This document shows, piece after piece, positions 1 to 8,281 of a DNA stretch of 64,000 bases. Origin of the DNA: Flavobacteriales bacterium (GTDB lineage Bacteria > Bacteroidota > Bacteroidia > Flavobacteriales > UBA7430); NCBI GenBank assembly GCA_002707145.1, contig PAMD01000014.1, forward strand, positions 124,001-188,000, read 5' to 3'. The notes under the pieces were generated by a model. That model had not been told where the DNA came from, made no database searches, and was given only the letters and a program-made list of their open reading frames with translations. Each line of letters begins with the position of its first letter. Within the stretch, counting starts at the first letter, position 1. The position numbers and the translations under genes are program-made.

Positions 1-979
1 AATTAAATCCGTTTCCAACAGAAACTACATCGCCTGTTTCTGATCCATCTGAATTAGTAACAACCGGATTATTTGCATCTCGGTTAGCATATTCTGCCAT
101 CACTGAGAAACCTTGAAATTTAAACATTGCATCAATAAACAATGTGTTTATGGTTGTTTGATAATAACCTTGTCCCTCATCAATAAACAAATAGCTACCC
201 ATATTACTTCTGTCTTTAACAGAATTATGATTCAAATCATAAGTAGCACCTATAGCTAATTTAGGTTCAGTTTCTCGACTTAGCGCACCTCCCTTATAAT
301 CTCCTTTACTTTTGAACTTACCAAAAGGTAAAACTTCAAGCCTAGTTGTCCATTGATATCCACCTAAGTTATCTTGCACAATATTTCTACCTTCACCTTG
401 AGACATAGCAAATGATTCCTGAACAATAAACTTTTTACCTATTTTGAAATGGTGCCTTAATTGAACTCCCATGTCACGGTCAATGTTAAATCTTTTATTT
501 ACTAATGATCTATCAACTAACTGAAGATTTGCAGATGAAACCACTCGCTCTCTGTTACCTGGCAATTTGGTTTGACCTGCCCACAGTACAAAGTTTTGAT
601 AGAAATTCCATTTTATAACAGCGTCTAATATCATTTTTGGAGCCATATTGTTATCTTCTTGAACTTGACCTTGATCTTTATTAGTTAGACCTAACTCAAT
701 CTTGTACTTTAATTTCGGATTCATCACAAAGCCCCCGAACTTTAATCGAGCTCTTCGAATTAAAAACTGTGAGCTTGAATTATGAACACCCTCAGTCTCG
801 TTAACATCCCATTCACTTGTATAAAGAGATTGAATTCGAGCATCTAATTTCATGCTATATGAGCTATCACTCGCTACAACATTATAAAAACCGTTACCAA
901 AGCTATTATTAATTACCTCTTGAGAGTAGATGACTCCGGTGAAAAATAATGCTAGAGACAATCCGTATATTTTATTCAT
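1..979 (-). CDS. Phosphate-selective porin O/P family outer-membrane protein (partial, runs off the left edge)
   Basis: Reading leftward from ATG at 979, about 326 residues are open with no stop before the window edge, so the C-terminus is missing. The first ~19 residues form a signal peptide ending near YSQ. The body has the look of a 16-stranded barrel porin: an early LDARIQ strand, FLIRRARLKFGG, the NPKLKYKIELGL segment, and VLWAGQTKLPGNRE, all typical of the OprO/OprP-like porins of Bacteroidetes. Such proteins pass phosphate or other anions across the outer membrane; the substrate cannot be told here. It is transcribed divergently from the carotenoid genes. No alternative family fits. 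Confidence 0.85.
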   Translation of the reverse strand, partial: MNKIYGLSLALFFTGVIYSQEVINNSFGNGFYNVVASDSSYSMKLDARIQSLYTSEWDVNETEGVHNSSSQFLIRRARLKFGGFVMNPKLKYKIELGLTNKDQGQVQEDNNMAPKMILDAVIKWNFYQNFVLWAGQTKLPGNRERVVSSANLQLVDRSLVNKRFNIDRDMGVQLRHHFKIGKKFIVQESFAMSQGEGRNIVQDNLGGYQWTTRLEVLPFGKFKSKGDYKGGALSRETEPKLAIGATYDLNHNSVKDRSNMGSYLFIDEGQGYYQTTINTLFIDAMFKFQGFSVMAEYANRDANNPVVTNSDGSETGDVVSVGNGFN

Positions 980-1010
980 TTCAATTGTATAATTTGATTA
1001 ATTTATGATG

Positions 1011-1018
1011 CAAACCTA
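1011..1018 (-). promoter_or_regulatory. Probable -7 promoter element of the porin gene
   Basis: On the minus strand the bases read TAGGTTTG, a full match to the Bacteroidetes -7 consensus TAnnTTTG, 31 bases before the porin ATG. No convincing TTG-type -33 element lies at the right distance, so this is a candidate only. Confidence 0.4.
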
Positions 1019-1170
1019 TATAGATTGAGTAGTAAAAATGTTAATGAAGTTTTAAACTTAAGTTAAGTTTTTGTAACGCCCCCTTCTATTATTTAAACAA
1101 AAACTCTTAAAGATTATATCAAAAGCAACTTTAAACTATTCATAATTAAAAATAAATAATTTTTTACGAG

Positions 1171-1178
1171 TATCTTTA
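1171..1178 (+). promoter_or_regulatory. Possible -7 promoter element for the carotenoid genes
   Basis: TATCTTTA matches seven of eight positions of the Bacteroidetes -7 element and lies ten bases before the crtD start, which would make a very short or absent leader. The rest of the 209-base gap (980-1188) is AT-rich and shows nothing else. Confidence 0.3.
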
Positions 1179-1188
1179 CACGATATTT

Positions 1189-2664
1189 ATGAAAAAAAAA
1201 GATGTTGCAATTATAGGAGCGGGAATTGCTGGAATAGCAAGTGCTATAAGACTGCGCATGCTCGGCCATCAGGTTCGAGTCTTTGAATCGAATAAATATC
1301 CGGGAGGTAAGTTAACAGCCTTTGAAGAAAATGGCTACAGATTTGATATGGGACCATCTCTATTTACAATGCCCCAGATGATAGAAGAACTTTTTGAACT
1401 GACAAAAAAACCTATTGATAAATACTTTAGTTATCAGAAAAAAGAAAATATTTGTAGCTATTTTTTTGAAGATGGAACTTTCTTTTTAGCTCCTGGAGAT
1501 AAGGAAAAATTTATTAAAAAAGCAACTCAAACATTCGATGTTTCTGAAAATAAACTAAGAAATTACCTTGCTCGAAGCAAAAAAAAATATGATTTAACTG
1601 CATCTCTTTTTTTAGAGAAATCTCTTCATAAAAAAGAGACCTACTTGACCTTAGACACGCTCAAAGCACTTATTAATATTAGTAAGTTAGACATCAAAGA
1701 CAGTCTTTCCTCTCTAAATGAGAAAACATTTAAGGATCAAAGATTAGTTCAGTTTTATAATCGATTTGCCACATACAATGGCTCTTCTCCATATAAAACT
1801 CCCGGAATCATGTCAATGATTCCTCACTTAGAGCAATATTATGGCACCTATTTCCCAAAAGGAGGAATGCATCAAATTACCCTGAGTTTATTTGCTTTAG
1901 CAAAAGATATAGGAGTCGAATTCAATTTCAGCAGTCCCGTGAGTAAAATTGAAACCCAAGAAAACAAAATCACAGGAATCCGGGTAAATCAAAAACTAAT
2001 AAGTGCAGACATAGTGGTTAGCAATGCTGATGTGGTGCCTACCTACCGACGCTTGCTTACTAATCATCCCGCTCCGGAAAAAATACTTTCGCAAGAAAGA
2101 AGTAGTTCTGCTCTCATTTTTTATTGGGGTGTCCAAAAAGAATTTCTAAAAATGGACCTTCATAACATTTTTTTTTCCAAAGACTATAAAGAGGAATTTG
2201 ACTATATTTTTAGCAAAAATTTGATACATGAAGACCCAACAATTTACATCAATATATCATCCAAGGAAGAATCTGGAGATGCACCGAAAGGATGTGAAAA
2301 CTGGTTCACTATGATAAATGTCCCTAATAATTCGGGACAAGACTGGGATTCAATGATTGATAAAGCTAGAAAAAATATTCTCAAAAAACTCAGTAGACTT
2401 TTAGATCATGATATAGCTGAACTCATTGAATACGAATCTATTATAGACCCAAGGGACATCGAATCTAGAACCCAAAGCTTCCAAGGAGCATTATATGGAG
2501 CTGCCAGTAATAATAAATTTTCTGCATTCCTGAGACATCCAAACTTTAAAAATAGCATCAAAAACCTATACTTTTGTGGGGGGAGTGTTCATCCTGGAGG
2601 AGGAATTCCTCTTTGTTTATTATCGGGGAAAATTGTTGCTGAATTAATTAAAAAAAATAGCTAA
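1189..2664 (+). CDS. crtD: Carotenoid desaturase of the CrtI/CrtD family, likely 1-hydroxycarotenoid 3,4-desaturase
   Basis: A 491-residue FAD-dependent desaturase. The N-terminus carries the dinucleotide-binding GxGxxG (residues 10-15) and the C-terminus the family's FCGGSVHPGGGIPL motif near residue 465. It shares long stretches (PSLFTMPQ, RSSSALIFYWG, LHNIFFS, NVPNNSGQDWD) with Bacteroidetes enzymes annotated as CrtD, which desaturate the 3',4' bond of 1'-hydroxy-gamma-carotene. The next gene, 1 base on, is the hydratase CruF that makes such a substrate, which supports CrtD over the phytoene desaturase CrtI. No crtB or crtZ lies in the window, so the rest of the pathway is elsewhere. Membrane-associated. 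The assignment to CrtD rather than CrtI is inference. Confidence 0.85.
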   Translation: MKKKDVAIIGAGIAGIASAIRLRMLGHQVRVFESNKYPGGKLTAFEENGYRFDMGPSLFTMPQMIEELFELTKKPIDKYFSYQKKENICSYFFEDGTFFLAPGDKEKFIKKATQTFDVSENKLRNYLARSKKKYDLTASLFLEKSLHKKETYLTLDTLKALINISKLDIKDSLSSLNEKTFKDQRLVQFYNRFATYNGSSPYKTPGIMSMIPHLEQYYGTYFPKGGMHQITLSLFALAKDIGVEFNFSSPVSKIETQENKITGIRVNQKLISADIVVSNADVVPTYRRLLTNHPAPEKILSQERSSSALIFYWGVQKEFLKMDLHNIFFSKDYKEEFDYIFSKNLIHEDPTIYINISSKEESGDAPKGCENWFTMINVPNNSGQDWDSMIDKARKNILKKLSRLLDHDIAELIEYESIIDPRDIESRTQSFQGALYGAASNNKFSAFLRHPNFKNSIKNLYFCGGSVHPGGGIPLCLLSGKIVAELIKKNS

Positions 2665-2665
2665 A

Positions 2666-3289
2666 ATGAGTCAAAAAACAGGAATTTCTATCTTCATTCT
2701 CTGGCTTTTCATTGTTTCTGGAATTATAGGTATTATATCGCCTGCGAAAGATTGGTTTCTCTCTCTCACTCCTTTAAATCTTTCTATCAGTTTCATCTTA
2801 ATTTTAATCCACTTAGAAGTTATCAATAAAAAATCGATGATTGCTCTTTCTATACCATTCTTTTTAGGTTTTACCTGCGAAGCGCTAGGGGTAAATTTTG
2901 GACTTCTTTTTGGAAGTTACAACTATGGCGAAAACTTAGGATTTAAAATTGTTGGTGTTCCATTTATAATTGGTGTAAATTGGGTTACCCTAACTGTAGT
3001 AACTGCAGACTTTTCTAAAAAAATCACTAATCATCGGTGGAAAAGAGTGTTACTAGGAGCACTATTTATGACTATTCTTGATGCCTTAATGGAGATCTCC
3101 GCTCCACGATTTGATTTTTGGGAGTTTCAAGGAGGTATTGTTCCAACTCAAAATTATATTGCCTGGTTTTGTATTGCTTTAATCGCTCATTGGGGATATC
3201 AATCTCTTGAAATAAAAACTAGCAGAATCATCTCGATGAATATCTTAACTAGCATTTTCTTGTTTTTTGCTATCTTTATTTTAGTTTAA
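2666..3289 (+). CDS. cruF: Carotenoid 1,2-hydratase CruF-like membrane protein (DUF422)
   Basis: A 207-residue protein with six to seven hydrophobic helices and almost no soluble part. The segments FTCEALGVNFGLLFGSYNYGE and the later LDALMEISAPRFDFWEF are the conserved acidic patches of the DUF422/CruF family. CruF adds water to the psi end of lycopene or gamma-carotene to give a 1'-hydroxy end, a step towards myxol, saproxanthin and related monocyclic carotenoids. It begins one base after crtD and ends directly before crtY, so the three genes are a tight operon. Family is clear; the exact product depends on genes not seen here. Confidence 0.82.
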   Translation: MSQKTGISIFILWLFIVSGIIGIISPAKDWFLSLTPLNLSISFILILIHLEVINKKSMIALSIPFFLGFTCEALGVNFGLLFGSYNYGENLGFKIVGVPFIIGVNWVTLTVVTADFSKKITNHRWKRVLLGALFMTILDALMEISAPRFDFWEFQGGIVPTQNYIAWFCIALIAHWGYQSLEIKTSRIISMNILTSIFLFFAIFILV

Positions 3290-4438
3290 ATGAAATCAGA
3301 CTACCTCATATTAGGAGCAGGAGCATCAGGATTAATGCTTGCATATAGAATGGCAAAAGATCCTTTTTTTGATAATAAATCCATAATTCTTATTGATAAA
3401 GACAAGAAAAAAGGAAACAACCGAACTTGGTGTTTTTGGGAAAAAGAATCCAATGAATGGGATTCAATCATCACTAAAAAATGGAATGATATTTTTTTTG
3501 GCGCAAAAGGAAAAATCAAAAAAATATCTCTAAAACCTTATTCATATAAAATGATTCGAAGCGGTATTTTTTATGAAACTCTATGGAATTATATTCTTTC
3601 AAAGGACAACTTTAGCTTTCACCAAGAAGAAGTGACGAATATTAATACCAACCAAAATAATATAGAGGTTCATGGAAAAAATTCGACTTTTCGGGCTTCA
3701 AAAGTATTTAACAGCCTTCCAATCAATGATAGTTATTTAAGACAGTCAAAATTTCCAGTACTAAAACAGCATTTTGTAGGTTGGTTCATCGAAACAAAAG
3801 AAGATCACTTTGAGGTTGATGCAGCTACCTTTATGGACTTCAATATTGAACAAAAAGGCAATACAAGATTTATGTATATATTGCCTATAAGCAAAAAAGA
3901 AGCATTGTTCGAGTACACCTTATTTTCAGAATACCTTCTTAACAAAGAAGACTATGAAAAAGCCATTGAGAATTATTTGAAAGAAAAAAACATCAATGAT
4001 TATATTATTACAGAAAAGGAACAAGGAAGTATTCCAATGACAGCATATCGATTTGCCTCTGAGAACAAAAAAAACCTTCTGAATATTGGAAGCGCAGGAG
4101 GCTGGACAAAAGCCAGTACTGGCTACACATTTTCAAATTGCTCAAGAAAAACAAAAGAATTATTGTCTTTTTTAAAAAATTCAGAAGATTTAAGTAGGTT
4201 TGAAAAAAAATCTAAACACCAAATATATGACATGTTGTTATTAGACGTTCTTCACAAAAACAATGAGTTAGGACAAGAAATATTTTCTAAACTATTTGAA
4301 AAAGTAGAAATTCAAACAATTCTCGAATTTCTAGATGATAAATCAAGTATAAGAAAAGACTTAAAAATAATGTTCTCTGTTCCCAGGTGGAAGTTTACTA
4401 TTGCATTAATAAAAAGATTAGTAAATCAAGTTCAGTAA
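3290..4438 (+). CDS. crtY: Lycopene beta-cyclase
   Basis: 382 residues, the usual size of the CrtY/CrtL cyclases. It opens with a Rossmann GAGASG (9-14), then the family motif NRTWCFWE (44-51), RFMYILPIS mid-protein, and near residue 255 the GSIPMTAYRF and IGSAGGWTKASTGYTF motifs. The enzyme closes a beta-ring on lycopene using reduced FAD without net redox. The start codon follows the cruF stop with no gap, so the genes are surely co-translated. With CruF and CrtD this points to a carotenoid with one ring and one hydroxylated open end. No truncation seen. Confidence 0.92.
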   Translation: MKSDYLILGAGASGLMLAYRMAKDPFFDNKSIILIDKDKKKGNNRTWCFWEKESNEWDSIITKKWNDIFFGAKGKIKKISLKPYSYKMIRSGIFYETLWNYILSKDNFSFHQEEVTNINTNQNNIEVHGKNSTFRASKVFNSLPINDSYLRQSKFPVLKQHFVGWFIETKEDHFEVDAATFMDFNIEQKGNTRFMYILPISKKEALFEYTLFSEYLLNKEDYEKAIENYLKEKNINDYIITEKEQGSIPMTAYRFASENKKNLLNIGSAGGWTKASTGYTFSNCSRKTKELLSFLKNSEDLSRFEKKSKHQIYDMLLLDVLHKNNELGQEIFSKLFEKVEIQTILEFLDDKSSIRKDLKIMFSVPRWKFTIALIKRLVNQVQ

Positions 4439-4457
4439 TTCTTAAATAGAATACTTT

Positions 4458-5411
4458 ATGAAAATGAGAGTTTTTCTAATAATATTATTTTTAATTCCAT
4501 ATGTTTCTTTTTCACAACTAAGCCCTTGTCAACAAGAAGTCGCAAACTCTATTGGTTTGATAGGTGAGTTTGTTCCTCAATGTACTGAAGACGGTAGTTA
4601 TAGTTCAACACAATGTTGGTTTAGCACAGGTTATTGTTGGTGTGTTGATGAAGATGGAATAGAGATTCCAGGAACATCTACTGCAAGTTGGCTAGGAATG
4701 CCAAATTGTTCTAACGAATCTTGCACATTAATTCCAGATCCAGGACCATGTTTTGCTGCTATAGAGGCCTTTTACTTTGATACTCAAATTCAACAATGTT
4801 TGAATTTTTCCTGGGGAGGCTGTGCTGGAGTAGTACCCTTCTCCACCATAGAAGAGTGTTTAGCAGCAGGTTGTATTAATCAATCGATTTCCTGCGAAGC
4901 AAATTATATGCAAGGCTGTACATGGTTTTCTTCATGGGACCCTGTCTGTGGATGTAATAATATAACCTACTCAAATTCGGCTGAAGCAGCATGTAATAAT
5001 ATTACTGAATTTACAAATGGAGAGTGTAAAACAGAGTTGACATTAGGTTGTACGGACCTAATTGCATGTAATTATAATCCAATGGCAAATGAGGAGGATG
5101 AGTCTTGTGTGTATGCAGAAATATATTATGATTGTTACCACAATTGTATAGAAGATCAAGACCAAGACTTTATTTGTGATCCCTTCGACAATTGTATTTT
5201 GTTATATAATCCTTACCAGATAGACACTGATGAAGACGGTTTTGGCGATCTTTGTGATGAAAATATTGGTATTGAAAGTCTTAAGAATTCCTCCATAGAA
5301 TTAATCAAAATGTTCGATGCTTTAGGTCGTGAAGTTCATACTCATGAAAAAGGACAAATCTTATTCTACTTGTATGATAATGGCCGAGTAAAAAAGAAAA
5401 TTCTATTTTAA
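4458..5411 (+). CDS. Secreted multi-domain protease inhibitor: thyroglobulin-1, Kunitz, Kazal, with type IX sorting tail
   Basis: 317 residues. Seen in order: signal peptide (1-19); a thyroglobulin type-1 domain with Cys at 24, 42, 53, 60, 62 and 84 and the CWCV motif at 60-63; a Kunitz domain with Cys at 89, 98, 114, 122, 135 and 139, giving spacings 9-16-8-13-4, the same as bovine BPTI, with the WGGC motif and Phe at the P1 position (99); a Kazal-like domain (146-190) with PVCGC and a TYSN segment; a GCTD..ACNYNP repeat (197-217); a thrombospondin type-3-like Asp-rich calcium-binding stretch (231-268); and a C-terminal tail (FDALGREV to KKKILF) like T9SS type A sorting domains. All three inhibitor families block proteases in animals. 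I infer an exported or surface-bound inhibitor with chymotrypsin-like specificity for the Kunitz part. It is 19 bases after crtY but unrelated in function. Confidence 0.85.
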   Translation: MKMRVFLIILFLIPYVSFSQLSPCQQEVANSIGLIGEFVPQCTEDGSYSSTQCWFSTGYCWCVDEDGIEIPGTSTASWLGMPNCSNESCTLIPDPGPCFAAIEAFYFDTQIQQCLNFSWGGCAGVVPFSTIEECLAAGCINQSISCEANYMQGCTWFSSWDPVCGCNNITYSNSAEAACNNITEFTNGECKTELTLGCTDLIACNYNPMANEEDESCVYAEIYYDCYHNCIEDQDQDFICDPFDNCILLYNPYQIDTDEDGFGDLCDENIGIESLKNSSIELIKMFDALGREVHTHEKGQILFYLYDNGRVKKKILF

Positions 5412-5422
5412 ATAAAAAAACA

Positions 5423-5827
5423 ATGGGCCTAATCCCAAAAGGATCTAAACTTTACAGTATTATTTATAATTATTGCCCTCAGTGTCATGAAGGAAGATTT
5501 TGGGCGACAAATAATCCTTTTAAAAATATACTTCTCAAAGACGACGGGTCCTCAAACTACTGCAAAAAATGTAATCTGAAATTTGATTTAGAAGTAGGTT
5601 TCTGGTACGGAGCAATGTATGTAAGCTATGCACTTGGGGTTCTTATACTTGTTATCTCTTGGATTATGGTGCTAGTTTTGTTTCCAAAAATGAAAATAGA
5701 AGATGAAATTGGAATAATATCAGGCGCAATTCTTTTATTTGGTCCATTAAACTATCATTTATCTCGATTAATATGGATTAATTTTTTCATTCATCACAAA
5801 AAAATTGTCAATGATGAAAATAAATAA
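5423..5827 (+). CDS. DUF983 family small membrane protein
   Basis: 134 residues with two CxxC pairs (CPQC near 18-21 and CKKC near 47-50) that should bind a metal, followed by FWYGAMYVSYALG and two hydrophobic helices. This matches the DUF983 family, a membrane protein with a zinc-ribbon-like head found widely in Bacteroidetes and alphaproteobacteria. Function unknown. It starts 11 bases after the inhibitor gene and ends the crtD-led gene run. About 170 bases without genes follow, holding the exb promoter. Confidence 0.8.
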   Translation: MGLIPKGSKLYSIIYNYCPQCHEGRFWATNNPFKNILLKDDGSSNYCKKCNLKFDLEVGFWYGAMYVSYALGVLILVISWIMVLVLFPKMKIEDEIGIISGAILLFGPLNYHLSRLIWINFFIHHKKIVNDENK

Positions 5828-5932
5828 ACATAATTAAATTAATGCTCATTTAAAAAATGGACGCTTTTTCATGAAAATTATATGATTAACCATATTATAA
5901 ATTCAAATTTTAATAAAGAGAAAGGAATTCCC

Positions 5933-5961
5933 TTGCCAATTCCAATAATTATTTAAATTTG
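5933..5961 (+). promoter_or_regulatory. Promoter of the exbB-exbD operon
   Basis: A TTG (-33-like, 5933-5935) and a perfect TAAATTTG (-7, 5954-5961) are 18 bases apart, fitting the Bacteroidetes promoter pattern. It lies 36 bases before the ATG chosen for exbB. Confidence 0.55.
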
Positions 5962-5997
5962 CGTAACAAAAAGTTTTTATTCAAAAAAATTAAAAAA

Positions 5998-6840
5998 ATG
6001 AAAAAGACAGTCTTTATTTTTGCAATATTTGGTTTGCTTAATTTGACCAATAATAATTTAGTAGCTCAAGATGTCAATGACACTTCTGCAACTATGGAAA
6101 TGACTTCAGATTCGATGTCTGTAGATTCCATCACCTCAGACTCTGCTGCATTGGCCGAAAAGATTGTCCCCGAAGCAATTGATGAAGTAGAAGAAAAAGA
6201 TGCTAGCTTTCATCAAGTATTAAAAGAAAAATTTATTGAAGGTGGAGCTGGATTTATGGGAGTAGTTCTAATTGCTCTTATTTTAGGTTTAGCACTTTGT
6301 ATCGAACGAATTATATACCTTAACCTAGCGACAACTAATACAGAGAAACTTTTAGCTGATATTGATGAATCTTTAAAAAGTGGTGGTGTAGAAAGTGCCA
6401 AAGAGGTTTGTAGAAATACACCTGGTCCGGTAGCCTCGATATTCTACCAAGGTCTCGAAAGATCTTCTGAAGGGCTTGAAATGGTTGAAAAATCTATTGT
6501 TTCATACGGTTCAGTTCAAATGGGAAGACTTGAGCGAAATACTTCTTGGATATCTTTGTTTATCGCCTTAGCTCCTATGCTTGGGTTCATGGGTACAGTA
6601 ATTGGAATGATTGGAGCCTTTGACGCAATTGAAGCAAACAATAATATTTCTCCTGCATTGGTTGCAGGTGGAATTAAAGTAGCCCTTTTAACTACTGTAT
6701 TTGGTTTAATTGTTGCTATGATACTTCAAGTATTTTATAATTACATCATTTCAAAAATCGACAGCCTAGTCAATACTATGGAAGATGCATCTATTACTTT
6801 GATTGATATATTGGCAAGCCAAGAATCATCAAAAAAATAA
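5998..6840 (+). CDS. exbB: ExbB/TolQ/MotA-type proton channel subunit
   Basis: I chose ATG 5998 over an upstream TTG at 5959, because the latter overlaps the promoter and the ATG opens a clean hydrophobic leader (KKTVFIFAIFGLL) ending near VAQ; this gives 280 residues. After a Ser/Thr/Asp-rich periplasmic stretch comes a helix at GFMGVVLIALILG, then the MotA/ExbB core with APMLGFMGTVIGMIGAF and GGIKVALLTTVFGLIVAMILQ. With ExbD it forms the proton-driven motor that energises TonB at the inner membrane. The extended N-terminus is normal for Bacteroidetes. First gene of a four-gene operon. Confidence 0.93.
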   Translation: MKKTVFIFAIFGLLNLTNNNLVAQDVNDTSATMEMTSDSMSVDSITSDSAALAEKIVPEAIDEVEEKDASFHQVLKEKFIEGGAGFMGVVLIALILGLALCIERIIYLNLATTNTEKLLADIDESLKSGGVESAKEVCRNTPGPVASIFYQGLERSSEGLEMVEKSIVSYGSVQMGRLERNTSWISLFIALAPMLGFMGTVIGMIGAFDAIEANNNISPALVAGGIKVALLTTVFGLIVAMILQVFYNYIISKIDSLVNTMEDASITLIDILASQESSKK

Positions 6841-6868
6841 TTAATTATAAACCATTAAACTTCTTGAT

Positions 6869-7198
6869 ATGGGAGATTTCATGACTAATTATGGCATCCT
6901 GCTAACCTATATTTTATTAGCTGTAGCAACATTTACTGCTCTTGGCTTCCCAATCAAACATCTGATTGAAAATCCAAAAAAATCAAAAGATGTTGGTAAG
7001 GCAGCAGCGGCATTATTAGTGGTTTATTTGATTGCATACTTTATGGCATCAGATGAAGTTACTGATCACTTTTCTAAATTTAATGTCAGTCCATCTGAGT
7101 CAAAACAAGTTGGAACTGGACTCTTTGTGTTTTATATTCTTGCGGCTAGTGCAGTACTTTCTGCGGTGTATACCGAAGTTTCAAAATTGCGTAAATAA
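6869..7198 (+). CDS. Small membrane protein of the exb operon, unknown function
   Basis: 109 residues with two or three hydrophobic helices (residues ~8-28, ~45-62, ~83-103) and a short soluble loop containing FNVSPSESKQVGTGLFV. No enzyme or binding motif is seen. It sits 28 bases after exbB and 8 bases before the first exbD, a position that an uncharacterised protein of this size also occupies in other Bacteroidetes. That placement suggests a structural or regulatory partner of the ExbB/ExbD motor, but this is inference. Confidence 0.75.
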   Translation: MGDFMTNYGILLTYILLAVATFTALGFPIKHLIENPKKSKDVGKAAAALLVVYLIAYFMASDEVTDHFSKFNVSPSESKQVGTGLFVFYILAASAVLSAVYTEVSKLRK

Positions 7199-7206
7199 CC
7201 TAGTAC

Positions 7207-7749
7207 ATGTCTAGAAGATCACTACCCGAAATCAATGCTGGATCAATGGCAGATATTGCCTTTCTTCTGTTAATCTTTTTCTTGGTTACTACTACCATGG
7301 ATGTAGATACTGGATTGGTTCGTAAATTGCCCGCTATGCCGGAAGAAGAGGAAATCATAGATGATTCTCAAATTAAAGCAAAAAACATATATGTTGTTCT
7401 AGTAAATGCCAAAGATCAATTACTAGTTGAAGAGGAATTAATGGAAGTTTCTCAACTCCGAGAAGGTGCCAAAAAGTTTCTAGATAATTGGGGGAAAAAC
7501 CCAAACTTATCTGACAATCCCCAAAAAGCTATTGTATCGCTTCAAAATGATCGAGGAACTTCATACGAGATGTATATTAAAGTCCAAAATGAACTTTCAG
7601 CCGCCTATCGCGAACTTCGCGACAGAGAAGCTCAGAAAAAGTTTGGACTAAATTACGGGGAGCTCAAGGGAGTAAACAAAAAAGAAATTCGTAAAATGTT
7701 CCCAGAAAAAATTTCTGAAGCAGAACCTAAAAATATAGGAGAAAACTAA
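7207..7749 (+). CDS. exbD: ExbD/TolR-type biopolymer transport protein (first copy)
   Basis: 180 residues. The N-terminus has the family pattern: a short basic stretch, then EINAGSMADIAFLLLIFFLVTTTMD, a single membrane helix whose Asp (in SMADIAF) is the proton-carrying residue. The rest is periplasmic, with an acidic segment and a longer C-terminal part than typical proteobacterial ExbD. Works with ExbB to drive TonB. The next exbD overlaps its stop by one base (TAATG), so the two are co-translated. The presence of two unlike ExbD paralogues is usual in this phylum. Confidence 0.92.
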   Translation: MSRRSLPEINAGSMADIAFLLLIFFLVTTTMDVDTGLVRKLPAMPEEEEIIDDSQIKAKNIYVVLVNAKDQLLVEEELMEVSQLREGAKKFLDNWGKNPNLSDNPQKAIVSLQNDRGTSYEMYIKVQNELSAAYRELRDREAQKKFGLNYGELKGVNKKEIRKMFPEKISEAEPKNIGEN

Positions 7750-8216
7750 TGAGTCGCTTTAAAAAGAAAAAAGGTGGAGGAACACCAGCAATATCAACTG
7801 CTTCTCTGCCAGATATAGTTTTTATGCTTTTGTTTTTCTTTATGGTAACTACTGTTATGAGAGAAACCACTTTATTGGTAGAAAATGTTCTCCCAAAAGC
7901 GTCAGAGGTGAAGAAAATTGAAGATAAATCTTTGTGTAGTTATATTTATGTGGGAGCTCCTGTAGCTGGGATGAAGGTGAAATTTGGATCTGAACCTAGA
8001 ATTCAATTAAATGACTCTTTTAAATTATCCACCGACATTCAAGAATTTGTTGCAACAAAAAGAGAGGCAACTGCAGAAGAGAAAAGACCTCAACTTATTA
8101 CCTGTATAAAGGCAGATGTTGATGCAAAAATGGGACTTATAAGTGATATAAAACAAGAACTTAGAAAGGCTCAAGCATATAAAATAAACTATGCAACCTA
8201 TACAAGCTTCGATTAA
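7749..8216 (+). CDS. exbD: ExbD/TolR-type biopolymer transport protein (second copy)
   Basis: 155 residues. A basic head (RFKKKKGGG) precedes STASLPDIVFMLLFFFMVTTVM, the single helix with the essential Asp. The periplasmic part differs from the first copy, having conserved CSYIYVGAP and a C-terminal region rich in Lys. The ATG overlaps the previous stop. It is the last gene of the exb operon; an A/T-arm hairpin follows. Heteromeric use of both ExbD copies is likely but not shown by the sequence. Confidence 0.9.
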   Translation: MSRFKKKKGGGTPAISTASLPDIVFMLLFFFMVTTVMRETTLLVENVLPKASEVKKIEDKSLCSYIYVGAPVAGMKVKFGSEPRIQLNDSFKLSTDIQEFVATKREATAEEKRPQLITCIKADVDAKMGLISDIKQELRKAQAYKINYATYTSFD

Positions 8217-8230
8217 TTTGGAAACATATT

Positions 8231-8262
8231 TAAAAAAAAAGCTTTGCTACCTTTTTTTTTTA
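8231..8262. terminator. Possible bidirectional terminator between converging genes
   Basis: Nine A then G (8232-8241), a nine-base loop, then C and ten T (8251-8261) can pair as an A/T stem with U runs on either strand. It lies between the stop codons of exbD and the converging CPBP gene. The stem is weak, since it has only one G-C pair. Confidence 0.4.
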
Positions 8263-8281
8263 AAAACTAATCTGATTGAAA

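Noticed and set aside
7207..8216. Two exbD copies as a recent duplication
   Set aside because: The two proteins differ strongly outside the helix and paired exbD genes are usual in the phylum.
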